The translations under genes and the position numbers were made by a program. A DNA stretch of 64,000 bases, taken from NCBI GenBank assembly GCA_002917075.1, contig NTMA01000004.1, positions 682,001-746,000 of the forward strand, written 5' to 3'. How positions within the stretch are numbered: position 1 is the stretch's first letter; each line of letters opens with the position of its first letter. A model generated the notes under the pieces. That model was not told where the DNA came from, did not search any database, and was given only the letters and a program-made list of their open reading frames with translations. The stretch is from Hawksworthiomyces lignivorus. Its lineage: Eukaryota > Ascomycota > Sordariomycetes > Ophiostomatales > Ophiostomataceae. Shown piece by piece: positions 1 to 11,300 of the stretch.

Positions 1-1455
1 GCGGGCGAACGGCTGCTGCTGCTGTGGCTGCGGCTGCTCGTCGCTGTCCTCGTCCTCGTCGGCGCCCACAGCGGCTAGCGCGTCCTCGGGGCTGAGGAAG
101 CAAAAGTGCAGCCGGCGGCGGATGTAGGCCAGCACGCCGACGCCGTCAAACGTGAGGCCCGTGATACTCAGGCGCACAGGGATGCCCACGAAGCTGGGCA
201 TCGGGTAGTCGAGCAGGATGTCGGCCGTCAGCAGCAGCTTGAAGTCGCCCGCGTACCGGATGCGGAACACCGCCTGCAGGTCCTCGGCGCGGGGCTCGCG
301 GAGGCGCGGCCGGTCGTGGTCGTGGCCGTGGCCGTGGCCGGCGGCAGCAGCGCCCCCCGCCGTCGCCTGGCCCAGAAGCAGCGTCCGGTCCATGTCTTCC
401 TCGTCGTCGTGCCGGCGGTCAGCGTCGTCGTCTTCGACCGCCGTCCCGGTGAGCAGCGCAGACGCCGCCGCAGCGGCCGCTGCCGCGCTGGGTGAGTCCC
501 GCGTCGGCGGCCGCGACGCCACCGAGGCGCCGCCCGCCGACGTCGGCGCCAGCGTCGACACGCTGTGCTTCTCGCGCAGCGCCGGGTGTAGCAGCGACGG
601 GTTGAGCGTCGCTCCCGCCCCCGCCCCCGCCCCCGCTCCTGCTGCGGCGGCAGGCGCGCTCGTCCGCGGAAGCACCGTCTCGCGGTAGTCGCCGATCGAG
701 ATCGAACTGCTGTGGGACGGGTTGCGGCTGTGGCTCGGCTCCGGAAGGTCTGGGTGAAAGTAGCCCCCGCCGCCGCCGCCGCCAGCGTCGTCGTGGCCCC
801 CCATTCCTCCTCCCCCGCGGCCCAGGTGCACGCCGGCCATGGCCGCCAGCGGCGTCTGCGTGCCCGACCAGCCCGGCGTCAGGTGGCTGTGGAAGTGGTG
901 CAGCAGGTTGGACGTGCCGCCCGGCACGCCGCCTGCTGTTGTCGCTGCCGCGGCTGCTGCTGCCGCGGCCGCGGCTGCAGTGACCGTCTTGTGGGAGCTG
1001 CCGCTTAGTTCGTGGCGGTGGCGGCCGCTGGGCTCTCTCCTGCGGTCTCCTCGCCGGTCTCCGTCGCCGCGGATGTGGGGTGAGTGCGGGTGCGGATGAC
1101 CACCCCCGTGCTGCCGCCGCCGCCGCCGGCCAGAGTCGTACTCGTAGGCTGCCTCGTCATCGTCGCTGGCGTAGTCGTCGCTGTATGCGTCGCTCCCCTC
1201 GCCCTCGCTGCCCTCGTCTTCGTCGTCTAGCTCCTCATTCTCCTCATAAAAGTCCGGTAGAGGGTCTGTGATGTCCTTGAGCTCTAGCTCCGGGCCGATC
1301 GTCCCAAACTCAAAGTCGTGCACTGTCACCGACTTGATGAAGCGCGGCAGCGGCACCGCCTGGAACTTGCTGTGGATAAAGTCCCGGATGCGGTGCGCCA
1401 GCTCCTGGCCGTCCGGCCCTGTCGTGAACGTCTCCCAGTTCAGGTCTATAGACAT
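1..1455 (-). CDS. MDM12: Mitochondrial distribution and morphology protein 12 (ERMES subunit), C-terminus cut by window edge
   Basis: Mdm12 is the cytosolic SMP-domain subunit of the ER-mitochondria encounter structure. It binds phospholipids and bridges Mmm1 in the ER to Mdm34/Mdm10 in the mitochondrial outer membrane. The reading frame starts at 1455 with MSIDLNWETF, the characteristic Mdm12 N-terminus, and continues as IRDFIHSKFQAVPLPRFIK and DITDPLPDFYEENEE. It stays open to base 1 (485 codons visible) without an intron. The SMP domain is split. Residues 1-75 carry its first strands, and residues about 385-465 (including YAGDFKLLLTADILLDYPMP and GVLAYIRRRLHFCFLSPEDA) carry the middle. Between them lies roughly 300 residues of low complexity: Asp/Glu, His, poly-Ala, poly-Gly and Ala-Gly repeats. 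The window ends in a Glu/Asp and Gln/Pro-rich stretch, so the final SMP strands are missing here. Family assignment is firm; loop length is unusual but loops of this kind are known in filamentous fungi. Confidence 0.92.
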   Translation of the reverse strand, partial: MSIDLNWETFTTGPDGQELAHRIRDFIHSKFQAVPLPRFIKSVTVHDFEFGTIGPELELKDITDPLPDFYEENEELDDEDEGSEGEGSDAYSDDYASDDDEAAYEYDSGRRRRRQHGGGHPHPHSPHIRGDGDRRGDRRREPSGRHRHELSGSSHKTVTAAAAAAAAAAAATTAGGVPGGTSNLLHHFHSHLTPGWSGTQTPLAAMAGVHLGRGGGGMGGHDDAGGGGGGGYFHPDLPEPSHSRNPSHSSSISIGDYRETVLPRTSAPAAAAGAGAGAGAGATLNPSLLHPALREKHSVSTLAPTSAGGASVASRPPTRDSPSAAAAAAAASALLTGTAVEDDDADRRHDDEEDMDRTLLLGQATAGGAAAAGHGHGHDHDRPRLREPRAEDLQAVFRIRYAGDFKLLLTADILLDYPMPSFVGIPVRLSITGLTFDGVGVLAYIRRRLHFCFLSPEDALAAVGADEDEDSDEQPQPQQQQPFAR

Positions 1456-1934
1456 GGGTGCGTTGTGTATGCGCTCTGGCCTCCCTTGTGATTGAAGGTG
1501 CGTTGTGGCGGGATCGACCGTCTTGAGAGGTCCTAAAATCCCGGTGGGTCTTAACTTTTACAGCTTATAACTAGAACTGCAGTGTAACACCATGTGGCGG
1601 GATTTACGCTAAGGCAAAGCTCTAACTAGCCCCCACTCTCCTATGACAGTGCTCATCACAGTTTAATACAGTGAGTCTTCCATGGCTCAGGACATTCACC
1701 ATCACGAATTCATCAATAATGTACCCTTTTTCTTTTCTTTTCTTGACTTTTCCTTGTTGACAAAATTAAGCATGCATCTAGTGAGATCATTATGTGCCGC
1801 TATGAACTTTGCAGTCTCTAGTTTCTATGTAATTATTCCCAGCAAGGCTGTCCTCTTCTGTTTGTGGCTGCTCACCATCTGCCGTGTTTAGATTACATAC
1901 ACTTCTCATTACATTACTATAGAGAATCAATCCC
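1456..1934. other. Intergenic: MDM12 promoter/leader and FAB1 3' region
   Basis: This 479-bp AT-rich gap separates the FAB1 stop codon from the MDM12 start, both on the minus strand. It should hold the FAB1 3' UTR and the MDM12 promoter and leader. T-rich stretches lie near 1725-1755. No TATA box, RNA gene or supported small ORF was recognised. Confidence 0.5.
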
Positions 1935-4900
1935 CTACTTCTCCGCCGGCCCTTCAAACCGTGCCCGGGGAGCCGGAGCCAGCGCGGGATGGCCATACTG
2001 CATGTTTCCAAAGAGGTGCCAGCAGTTGGGTGCCTGCAAGATATACCGCTCCATAGCCTCCCGGAAGCGGGACTTGTACTCCTTGGGGCTCGTCACCGTC
2101 GGCTTGTTGCGCCCGCCGCCGGCGAACCCGCGGTCCTTGATCCAGCTCTCGAGCTTCTTGTCCCATGTGTACGTCCGGATGCAGTCGATGATGCCCACAA
2201 CGAGCTCTTTGCGCGACTCGTCCACAGCCACCATCAGCGAATAGTCCATAACGTCCTGCCGCGCCAGGAAGAGAGTGTCGTTCCACACCGACGCTCGCAG
2301 CAGCTTCTTGGCGTGCTCCCGCGCAAACAGCGGCGACTCGTAGATATACTCGACCATGTTCTCGTCCAGCAGCACTTCGTTCTGCTCGCCCGTCGCCTGG
2401 ATCTTGCGGTTGCGCATCGAGCCCTTCAGGTCGAATTTGCGCGTCTCTTGCCGGTCGTAGAACAGATTCTCCATGATCAGCAGGTCCAGCTTGATCTCCG
2501 TGCCCGTCGCCGAGTTCTTAACAATGACTTGGAAGAAGCCAAACATCTTCGCAATGACCGACGGCAGGTCGTGGAACAGGGCCTCGGCCATGATGCTGAA
2601 GTATGACGGGGCAAACTGGAGAAACGCCGAGGTTTCGACGGGGGATAAAGACTACAAGGAAGATGGTTAGCAATCAGAAAAGCAACAGTGAAAATTTGGG
2701 TTTAGGACAACGCCCTCTTACCTTCATTACCAAGCGGTCATCCAGCGTCTTGAGGAACACCGACTTGGTCTTTCCGCCTTTCGAATCCCACTTGAGGCAG
2801 CGCGACAGGGACTCGACGATCCGGTCGGCCACGCCGCACTTTCGTCGAAGCGCATCAAACTGCTCAGCGTAGAAGATTTTGCACATCATCCGCGCCGATC
2901 CTTCTGTGAACTGGTACTTGAGGTGGGTTCCCGTCGGCCGCAAGAGGCTCCGCTCCAGGTCTTCTTCTTCCCGTGCTAGATCGATGGACGGAGCCAAGAT
3001 CTTGGCTGGATTCACCGACAGCGTCTCAACTGCCAGATCACTCTGTGGCGCTGCCGTGTCTGCTCGCGCTTCATCGCCATCTACAGTGGCTTCTTGCTCT
3101 GGTTCCTTGATCGTAGGCTTTTCCATCTTCATTACGAGGACCTCGAGATCGCTTTCGTCCTCTTCCTCACCTGCTTCCTCATTGTCGGCATCTTCGCTGT
3201 CTTCTTCAATTTCTCCATCGTCTCCGCGCGTTGCTCTCCGTCCTTGCTCACGGATGCCCTCGAGTTTGGCCAAGTAGTCTTCTGAGCTGAGAGCAAAAGC
3301 AATGAGGGAGCTTGGCTCATCTTCACGGACAATTACATCCGAATCGATAAAGATGTGCTCCGTCGCTCTAATCGGGTACTCCAGCTGCGGCCATCCGCTG
3401 GCAGACCGCTCTGCCCAGAAGTTGCTGAGCATCTTCATCAGATTCGACTTCTTGTCTTGCTGGAGTTCCGAAGGAACGCTGCCGCTCGGCTCCAGATGCT
3501 CCGCAATCGTTTCAACGTCTGGCAAGATGTCTTCCAGGCTCTGGTCACCGTCGTCGCTGCCAGCATCGTCCTCATCTGAGTCGGCTGCGCTATCCGCATT
3601 TTGCTTGCCTCTGTGCTCGCGACCGTCTGCTTCACCCTCTGCTGTTGTCTCGGCTGTTTCTTCAGATGTTGGCTGTGAAGGAAGTTCCTCCGTGTCTGTC
3701 GGTGACGGGGGCGTCTTGTCATCCTTGGTGCCTGCGGAAACTTGCTGGCTAGAACTGCGCACAGGTGCGTCGCCGGGCTGGGCCGTAGATCCTGCTTCAG
3801 TGGTCGTTCCTGTTCTGGCTCCAAGCCCGGTCGACTTCGTGTCGGCAGTCTGGTTTGTATCGGATGATCGCGCCTCACTGTGTTGCGAAGCAAACAGCTG
3901 CTCATCATCGGTGGGGCCGGGTTCTTGGACGGCCTGATCGACGTTGTCGTATACTTCAACAGTAGCCATAGCCGACGACTTGGGAAAGAAGGCCCGAGGA
4001 GGGTGCATCTTTGCTGCCTGCTGCTTGCGCTCCTTATTGCGCTCTTTGGCGAATTCTCGACTGAGCTGCTCGAAGTGGCGGGTCAAGCTTGTAAAATTGG
4101 AGTCTCGTTTGTGAACAAACCGCGGAATTGAGGAGGTATTCTTTTGTCTCTGATTCTTGAGCGCATTAAGACCGATGCGCTCGGTAAATTTCTTTTCAAT
4201 TTTCGAAGGGCTGTCGGTCGTGATCTTTCGGCCCTCTCCGGTACTGCTACCGTTCTCGGGCAAGGTAGGCGTTTTGCTGTCCCTCGGCAAGCCCTGCTTG
4301 GATACACTAGATAAGGCGCGAGGAACTGCGCCCACAGGCTGCGATATAGCCCTCACCATAGGAGGCGATGAGAGAGGCCCAGCCTTGCGGGACGGGCCAC
4401 GTTCTGGAATCGCACGCGCTTGAGACTGCGGCTGCACTTGCGACGGACTGCTATTCGAAAGGGCTTGCGCAGCATCGTTAAGCTCGGCCGACTGCGCCTT
4501 AAACTCTCGACGAAGTTGTTCAACCTTTTCTGTCAGCGACTGTTGGGCTACTAGTGGAGGTGGACCGCCCCGGCTGGTCTTTAGTGCTGTCATAGCTGGT
4601 CCTGCAGATGTGGTCGGAACAGGAAGAGCCGAGGGCGGAACTGCCGGGATGCTGGGCGCATCGCTTACTTGCTCCTCGCTGTTGTTGTCCGGTGGCGGAG
4701 ACAGCTTCTTGGGGCTGCTGATAGGACTGCTTATAGGAGACGAGACTGCCAGTTCTCCCTTTTTCAGGGTTGGTGAGACAGGCGTGGCCAAATCAAGAGA
4801 CTCTACCTGTTCAGACGGAACAACCAATTCTGCCTGTTTCTCCACAGAGTCTGTGGCGTCTGCTTTCGGCTTTGTGACATCCTCCGCCACTTCGGCAGTG

Positions 4901-7900
4901 CTGTGTTCGCTTTCAGTGGGTTGGGACGTGGCAGGTGTTGATTTTTCTTCCGTCTCGGAGAACGAATTCTGCGTCGTTGGCGCTGCAGTGGATGGCGTCT
5001 TGGCATCTGATTCTGATGCCGTAGTAACAGACGTGCCATCCGTGGATGGGAGAGATTCTTTGGACTCGTTGTCGGTGAACATCTTCCTAAGCTGAATCAC
5101 CGTCAACTGCCGGACATCCTTGTCTGAGAGGTAGTCGGCTTCAAATTTGGTGAAGATAGCGTCCCACCCGGCAATCTTTTCAGCCATGGTGCGGATGACG
5201 GCGTTTAGCGGAATGACCTCATAGTGCTTGGACTGCATATAGGCCTGCTCCAGATCTTTAATCAGCTGTACATGCTCTTCCTGCGCTCTCTTGGCAAGCC
5301 GGTCGACCTCGGCCTTGCAGTCCTTCTCCTTATCGGGCAAAACGCTGTCGATGCGGATGCTCTTGATCCTGACCTTGACAGATGTGATAAACCGAACCCA
5401 GCGCTCCTGCGTCTTGGTGAAAATGTCGTTCTTCAGCTTCAGGTCGTGATCCACCTTCCAAGTAATTCTCGCTCTCGGAACGACAATCTCAAGCAAGTCA
5501 ATGGGATCATAATGCACTCTCACAGACGAGCCGCGGTAATGGAAGTAGCGATAGTACTCCTTCTGGCTGTCGTGCGAGCAGCCGGTTTCATCGGCCAGCT
5601 GGAGACCTCCGCTCCAGAAGAGAAGCTCAAGATATTTTCCAAACGAATACCTCCAGGCAAAGGACGACATGCGCTTGATAGTTAGGTCGCGCCTGCAGAC
5701 ACTGCAATAGGTCCACATATAAATTGCATCCTCGTCCTTTTCAGAGGTGTCGCTGTCGCTGATTGGCTCCGGGATGGAAGGCAGTTTAGCATCTGGTTCG
5801 ACGAAGAAGGTGACACGGGCCTCGCCATGCACATATGTGCGATGATGCCGCCACATCGGTCGGTCGCAACCGTTGGCGTGGCAGAGATCTTCTGCGCTTT
5901 CACACAGGTCCTGGATATACTGACCCAGAGTGCAATCTGCATCCATAGGGCCGGAGGGGTCGGGCATCTCATTGTAGTAGTCAATTCCCAACAATCCAGG
6001 TTCCAAGCAAGGGATCTTAGTTTCCGTACAGGTCAAGGAATGAAGAACAACAATGTTTTGGTGTGCGTAGGGGTCGAACAGATCCAGGTTCCCTTGGATA
6101 TATATTTCCCACTGCCGTTTCATCGTCTGATAGGAGTAGAGGGCTTTGTCATATTCAGCATCATGAACGGCATGAAGTACCTCCATGACTTGTTTCGGCG
6201 ACTTCCGACCCATCTCGTGGACCATTTCTGGGTTGATTAGCTGGAACTGTCGCTGTGGCTTTTCACCTTCGCTCTCATCTTCTTCTTCTTCAACGATGTC
6301 TTGGTCGCGGAGGCGCTTCAGGTGGAGAAGTCTTGCTTCTTGCTCTCGTGCCTTCATAAGTAGATATGGCTGAGTAAACTTGACAAATGGCGAAGCCGAT
6401 AAGATCTTTGTCTTGTACTTCTCTACCATGTCGCTGTAAAATGTTGGCGCTGGCACATTTTCTTGCGCCTGGCGGTCAGAAAATACATGAGATGCACCGT
6501 CCGGCACGGAGAGCATAGAAGGGGTTGGCTGCAGAGCCCTAATTTGTGGTGGCTCTTGTCCATCCACTGCCGTTGTCGTCGCTGCTGACACTGGGGCATC
6601 GTCGCCTTGACTTGTCTGAGGCGTAGCACTATCCGACTTGACTGTTTTGAGGCTGTCACTGTCTGTGGCAAGTATTGCAGATGCCGCGGGGCTACGCTGA
6701 GCTAAGCTATCAGGAGCAGTTGGCAGACTGCCGTTTGTTGACTGTCTCGTAGTTGATGGCGGAGACATATCGTCTGACTGGGATGGCATCTTGATAGATG
6801 CATCATTTAGTAGGCACGACTCTAGTTTCAAGCTGTACACAACATAGACCATAAATTCTGTGATCCGTTTCATCCGCGAAAGAAGCTGAGTCGAGGTGCC
6901 TCTCAGAGCAATGGTACAACCAAGAAGCTTTTCGCAGCCGGCTATGAAAATGTACGTCTTCTTGCGGCCCGGAATGTCGTTGTTGACAAATGTCTTGACC
7001 TCAAACTCTGCACACCGCCCGACATTTAATGGCAGGGATAGCATGTCCATCGACGAGATGACGGGCGTTCTGACACAACGCGATACAGCACCGATGACGG
7101 AGGCTTTGACATTGTAGGCAACTGCAATACCGGCCTCAGCAAGAGACTGCAGAGCCAAGCCGGCCACGTTTCGCTCAGCAAGGACCACATCGGGCTGGTG
7201 GTTCTTGATGCGGGCTACCACCATCTTTAGAAACTCCTTCTCCTGCGACATAACTGGTTCGAGACTCATGAATTGGTGCTGTTGCTGCCTCTGGTACTCA
7301 ATAGGGAATGAAATGATCAGTATGCGGGGATGAGCAATCCGTCGAGGCATGCTCTTGAGAGCAAGATTTTTGGTGAAAATAACACCAGAGACATAGCTGC
7401 TGTCGCTTGGCTTGCCACCGGGGATCTTCTTCAACTTGACGTAGTGCCGGATGTCCATGTCATCTCCTTCGCGTACGTTCGGGTTAACATCGTCTGCGAC
7501 TCTGCGCAAAATGGGAATGAGAGCTTTCTCCCAGGCTGCAGTGTTTGGGATATTGGCATCGTCCAAGAGCTGTCGAAACAGCTTCTTGATGTGCCTTCGA
7601 CTTGGCTCATTCAGCTGCGTTTCTTCCGGCTTCAAGGAAACAGAAGATCTTGTAGGTTGCAGGCCTTCAAGGCTTGCTGAAGGATCAAACAAACCAAGAG
7701 TTTCGCTTGATGCCGAAGGTCCTTTGAAGCCACCCATTTTCGTGCGTGGGGACCGGAGGTGATGCTGGCCGGCGTTGACACTTGCCGTACTCGTATTTCG
7801 ACGCCTGCCAGGGACGCGAGAATGGCTCACCAAGTTGAGAGAGCTAGGGCCTTCGTCTTGGCCTCGGCTTGTGAAACTCAATCCGCTGATGCTCTTCTCG

Positions 7901-10122
7901 CCTCGCGGGCGGTGCTTCCGACCGGCACTCAAGAACGGGCCAAAATTGGATTTATCAGGATCGAGGCTCGAAGGACCCAGGTCGTTGCTTGCTAGAGTCG
8001 CAAATATGCTCATCTGCTCGTCACCACTTGATTCATCAGACATGTAAGGGGCGAGTTCAGGGTCGATAATGTTGTCGTCGTGAAACACTGGAAGCCTCGA
8101 TCTTCGACCAACATCGTCCGATATATCCTTTCGAAATGGCACTCTGTCGTCAGAGCCCGACTTGTGCGTCCAGTGCAGATTGTGTTTTGAATGGTGGCGA
8201 AGGTGTCCTGAGGACGACGGCCTTCCAGAGGACAGAGATTTCAGAGACCGAGACGAACTTGGGCGGCTAAGCTGCGGCGCGTCGATCTCTAAGATGGCCG
8301 AGTTCCGATTCGAGGGATCGCCTCTCCGCCGGGTTGCAGGAATCGCCATCATTGGTGTTGTGAGCGACCGCCCTTCATCTGCAGCATCTTCAGTTCGTTC
8401 AGACATGCTATTGTCGGCATCTGCCTTTGACTGAGAAATTGGAATCGCAGGCTTCGCTGTCGTGGTGCTCCGAAACAACGTAGTGAGGCGTGGGTCATCG
8501 TCGGACTCATCGGATCCGCTATCGTACCGTCTGTTGATAATGTCCAGACAGTTCTTGCAGACTCTTAGACTTCCCGAAACACCAAACTTCTGTCCGGATA
8601 TTGTGGATGTGCACTTGGAGTCAAAAATACAGCCACATGTCCGGCAGTGATGCTTTCGACGGAAAGCAGAGAAAGCATCTCCGCATCGGAAGCATTCTTT
8701 GCAAGTTTCGTCGGCCATCCAAAATTCTTTGCTTAGGACTTGCTTTCGCATATGCTCTAGGCGCGCGTTGACCATTTCGGGTGCGCCTTCATTCGTCGTC
8801 GTTCCGGGGATCCGCATCTTTCCAGACTGCAGCTGCTGTGGCCGCTCATCGTGCGCAAACGATTCATGGTACACGGAGCCATGTGCTGAAGTACTGACTG
8901 GGCTGGCCTCGGCTATGCTGGCATCTGTGGTGGTGGTGGAGGGCGATAGTTTGCTGCTAGATGATCCTACGACACTTAAACGGTCAATTACAGCAGGCGT
9001 CCTTAAATCTTCGCGGGCTTGTCTGGGATTTGTTCCAGACGACGAGGCCGTTAAAGGTGTCGCATCCTGGACATATAGATGTGATGTCTGATACTGGCTC
9101 CCTTTTGGAAGATTGCGGCTCGTATCCGAGAGACCATCTAAGCTCTGGTTATCGTCGCGTCGAGCTAAGGGTGCGTGGGTGACGTCTGAGAAGCCATTCG
9201 CTCTCCTTTCTCCGCTCATATCGTAGTGGTTAGAGCCTGTTGATAAGCTCGGTGCAAGATCTGGTTCATTCGACCGTCTTGAACTGCGCTTGCTGGTTGA
9301 ATGGGACGCAGACTCCTCCGACGTATGAGTTCCCGAGCGCGATGGTTCTTTGTAGACGCCAACAGCGCCAGATGCTATCGATGTATCCACCACGGCGGAT
9401 ACTGGGACCCTGCCGAGTTTGGGAAGGGCTTGGCTGCTGGAGGTTTGCTTGGAGACAGACGGGGCCGTAGACATGGTCGTGATCGACGACGCCTTGGAAG
9501 AAGGCATCTGTGAGTGACTATCTGCTGTGATACCGCCGGAGGAGGACGTGATGGTTGTTTGGAGATCGGAGGATGTCTTCGAGTTGAATGTAGAGTGTGT
9601 GGCTCCACTCTCCCCCCGTGGGAGGCTCGACACGGATGATTTGGAACGTGTGTGTGAGGAATTCGGCGGGCCAGTTTTTGAGGGAGCGGTATCTTGGCTG
9701 CCGGCATCTTCAGTCTGGTCGGGTGGTGCAGGAGCTGGTGCGGCGGCTTTGCCACCGACGCCGACAGCTTCCTTAAGCCGGGAATAGAAGCCGCTCAGAC
9801 CTTGCTGGACCAAGTCACCTGCCGTTGCCTGGGGCTCGACCACTGGAGCGGCTGCGGGCGGCGGCCCGAAGTCGTTGAAGGTTGTGAGGACATCTGGCTG
9901 GCTCGCGGATGTGTGAATCTTATCCAGAGCCTGGGCAAGTTGTTCCCTGTCGACGACCGAAGAAGCCGACTGGCTCGTGACAGAGCCTCGTCGCGACATC
10001 CGCTCAAAAGGGGAGGACGTCGTAGCCGGCGACGGCGGAGGCCTTTTCGAAGAAGAATTATTAGGTGCAGCCACCGTAGGCGAATTTGCGTTCGTCGAGA
10101 CTTGGTTTACTGGCCGGATCAT
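1935..10122 (-). CDS. FAB1: 1-phosphatidylinositol 3-phosphate 5-kinase Fab1 (FYVE, TCP-1-like and PIPK domains), 2705 aa, two exons
   Basis: Fab1/PIKfyve makes PI(3,5)P2 from PI3P on vacuole and endosome membranes. Exons are 10122-2722 and 2651-1935. The 70-nt intron 2652-2721 has a GTAAGA donor, a GCTAAC branch and a TAG acceptor (phase 0), joining VMK to SLSPVET. The order of domains is as follows. A Ser/Thr-rich N-terminus is followed by a FYVE finger at about 467-535, with paired Cys and the signature RKHHCRTCG, for PI3P binding. A TCP-1/chaperonin-like domain at about 900-1100 is followed by a Cys-rich region at about 1355-1505. After a long disordered acidic stretch comes the PIPK catalytic domain, about 2240-2690. 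Visible catalytic elements are FLKTLDDRLVMK (ATP lysine region), FDLKGSMRNR near 2540, DYSLMVAVD near 2603, and IIDCIRTYTWDKKLE near 2622. The activation loop KPTVTSPKEYKSRF lies near 2650. The ATG lies in a good context (GCCACCATGA). Yeast Fab1 is 2278 aa; the extra length is disordered spacer. Confidence 0.96.
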
Positions 10123-11300
10123 GGTGGCCAGCAGAGAAGAAGAGTGCGTGCGATGTTGAGCTTCGGCTCGTCTACTAGACTAGGAGATCGACAACAAGGT
10201 TGTTTCGAACCCAAGGCTAGGCATAGCTTAGAAAAGGGGGCTAAAGAGTCAGAATGACCTCTTTATCTAGTATTCAAGACAGATGGAGATGCTGTGCAGC
10301 TCGAGAGTGACGCAGCTTTAGTTTCGAGGTTGCCGGCGGTGGATTGCTCGATATTGGGCCGTAACTTTGTGAGACAATTTAAGAGTTGCTGTCGAGTTGG
10401 CTTGCCCCAAGGGAGGGCCCAGGAAGGTATCAAGGCATTCTTTGAATGTCGAAATCAGAGATGCAACATGCGGTATTCAAGAAAACGAAAGTGGCGGAGG
10501 TATTTAAATAAACAGGAAATGAAATGAAACATGGAAAAGGCCTCGTGCCAAAAGTTGTGATGGCGAAGGATGATGCCGTTGGGTCACACTGAGACTTAAT
10601 CGCTTTATCGCATCGTCACTGCAGCTCAGCAGGCAGAACTAGGAAAGGACGCGGGGTGGCGCGCGCTTGGGGGTGGCGTCCAGTATGTTCTATGCCGTGT
10701 CATGTTGTATGTGTACTTTTCCATTCATTCAAAATTATTAGTTAGAAGCGTACTGCTACTTGATACTTAACAGTACTTGAACAAAACCAGTATAAGCGTT
10801 ATATAATGCGCCATAGCTTGCACCGTTTCGTACTTTATTTGTACTTGCATCAAACATGGATGATCTGTCACGTGAACGGGCGTTAATAGGACTAGAGCGC
10901 AAACGCGACAAAGAGCGCGTGAGGCAGAGGCAACCGCAACCGGCTGCATTCACTTTGCACACATACTGTCGCATCCCGTCTTTGTCGCACTTAACGATGG
11001 CTTTAGGGCGGATAGACAAGTTTCTTTATCCATGAGTCAAAGGCAGTCTGATGCTTCAATTTAAACGACTTAGACGGGAAAACGAATACTTTCTATCTGA
11101 GAGAGAGACACACACTTGTTGGCCGAGAACCAGCGAGCTGCAGACTGGTCTTAAAGCATCCGTCCCAGTGGCAGCTGGCAGAGCAATCCTCACGAAACAC
11201 TGTGGCCGGTACTGCAAACAGTTTACCATTAAATGATCGGGGCTACTTAGGCTGGCCGTGAACAGCCATTGATGCACACATATCTTGACTAGGAGGCATC
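10123..11300. promoter_or_regulatory. Divergent promoter region between FAB1 and the 980-aa gene
   Basis: This 1.18-kb region drives FAB1 leftward and the 980-aa gene rightward. It contains a perfect 8-bp palindrome TCACGTGA at 10868-10875, an E-box type site that fungal bHLH proteins such as Cbf1 can bind. Small ORFs here have no recognisable product. The role of the palindrome is inference only, and a six-base CACGTG is expected about once per 4 kb by chance. Confidence 0.4.
10868..10875. promoter_or_regulatory. TCACGTGA palindrome (E-box type)
   Basis: A perfect 8-bp palindrome in the FAB1 divergent promoter, about 745 bp from the FAB1 ATG and 425 bp from the opposite gene. It fits the core bound by Cbf1/Pho4-type bHLH factors. 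Binding is not shown by the sequence. Confidence 0.3.
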
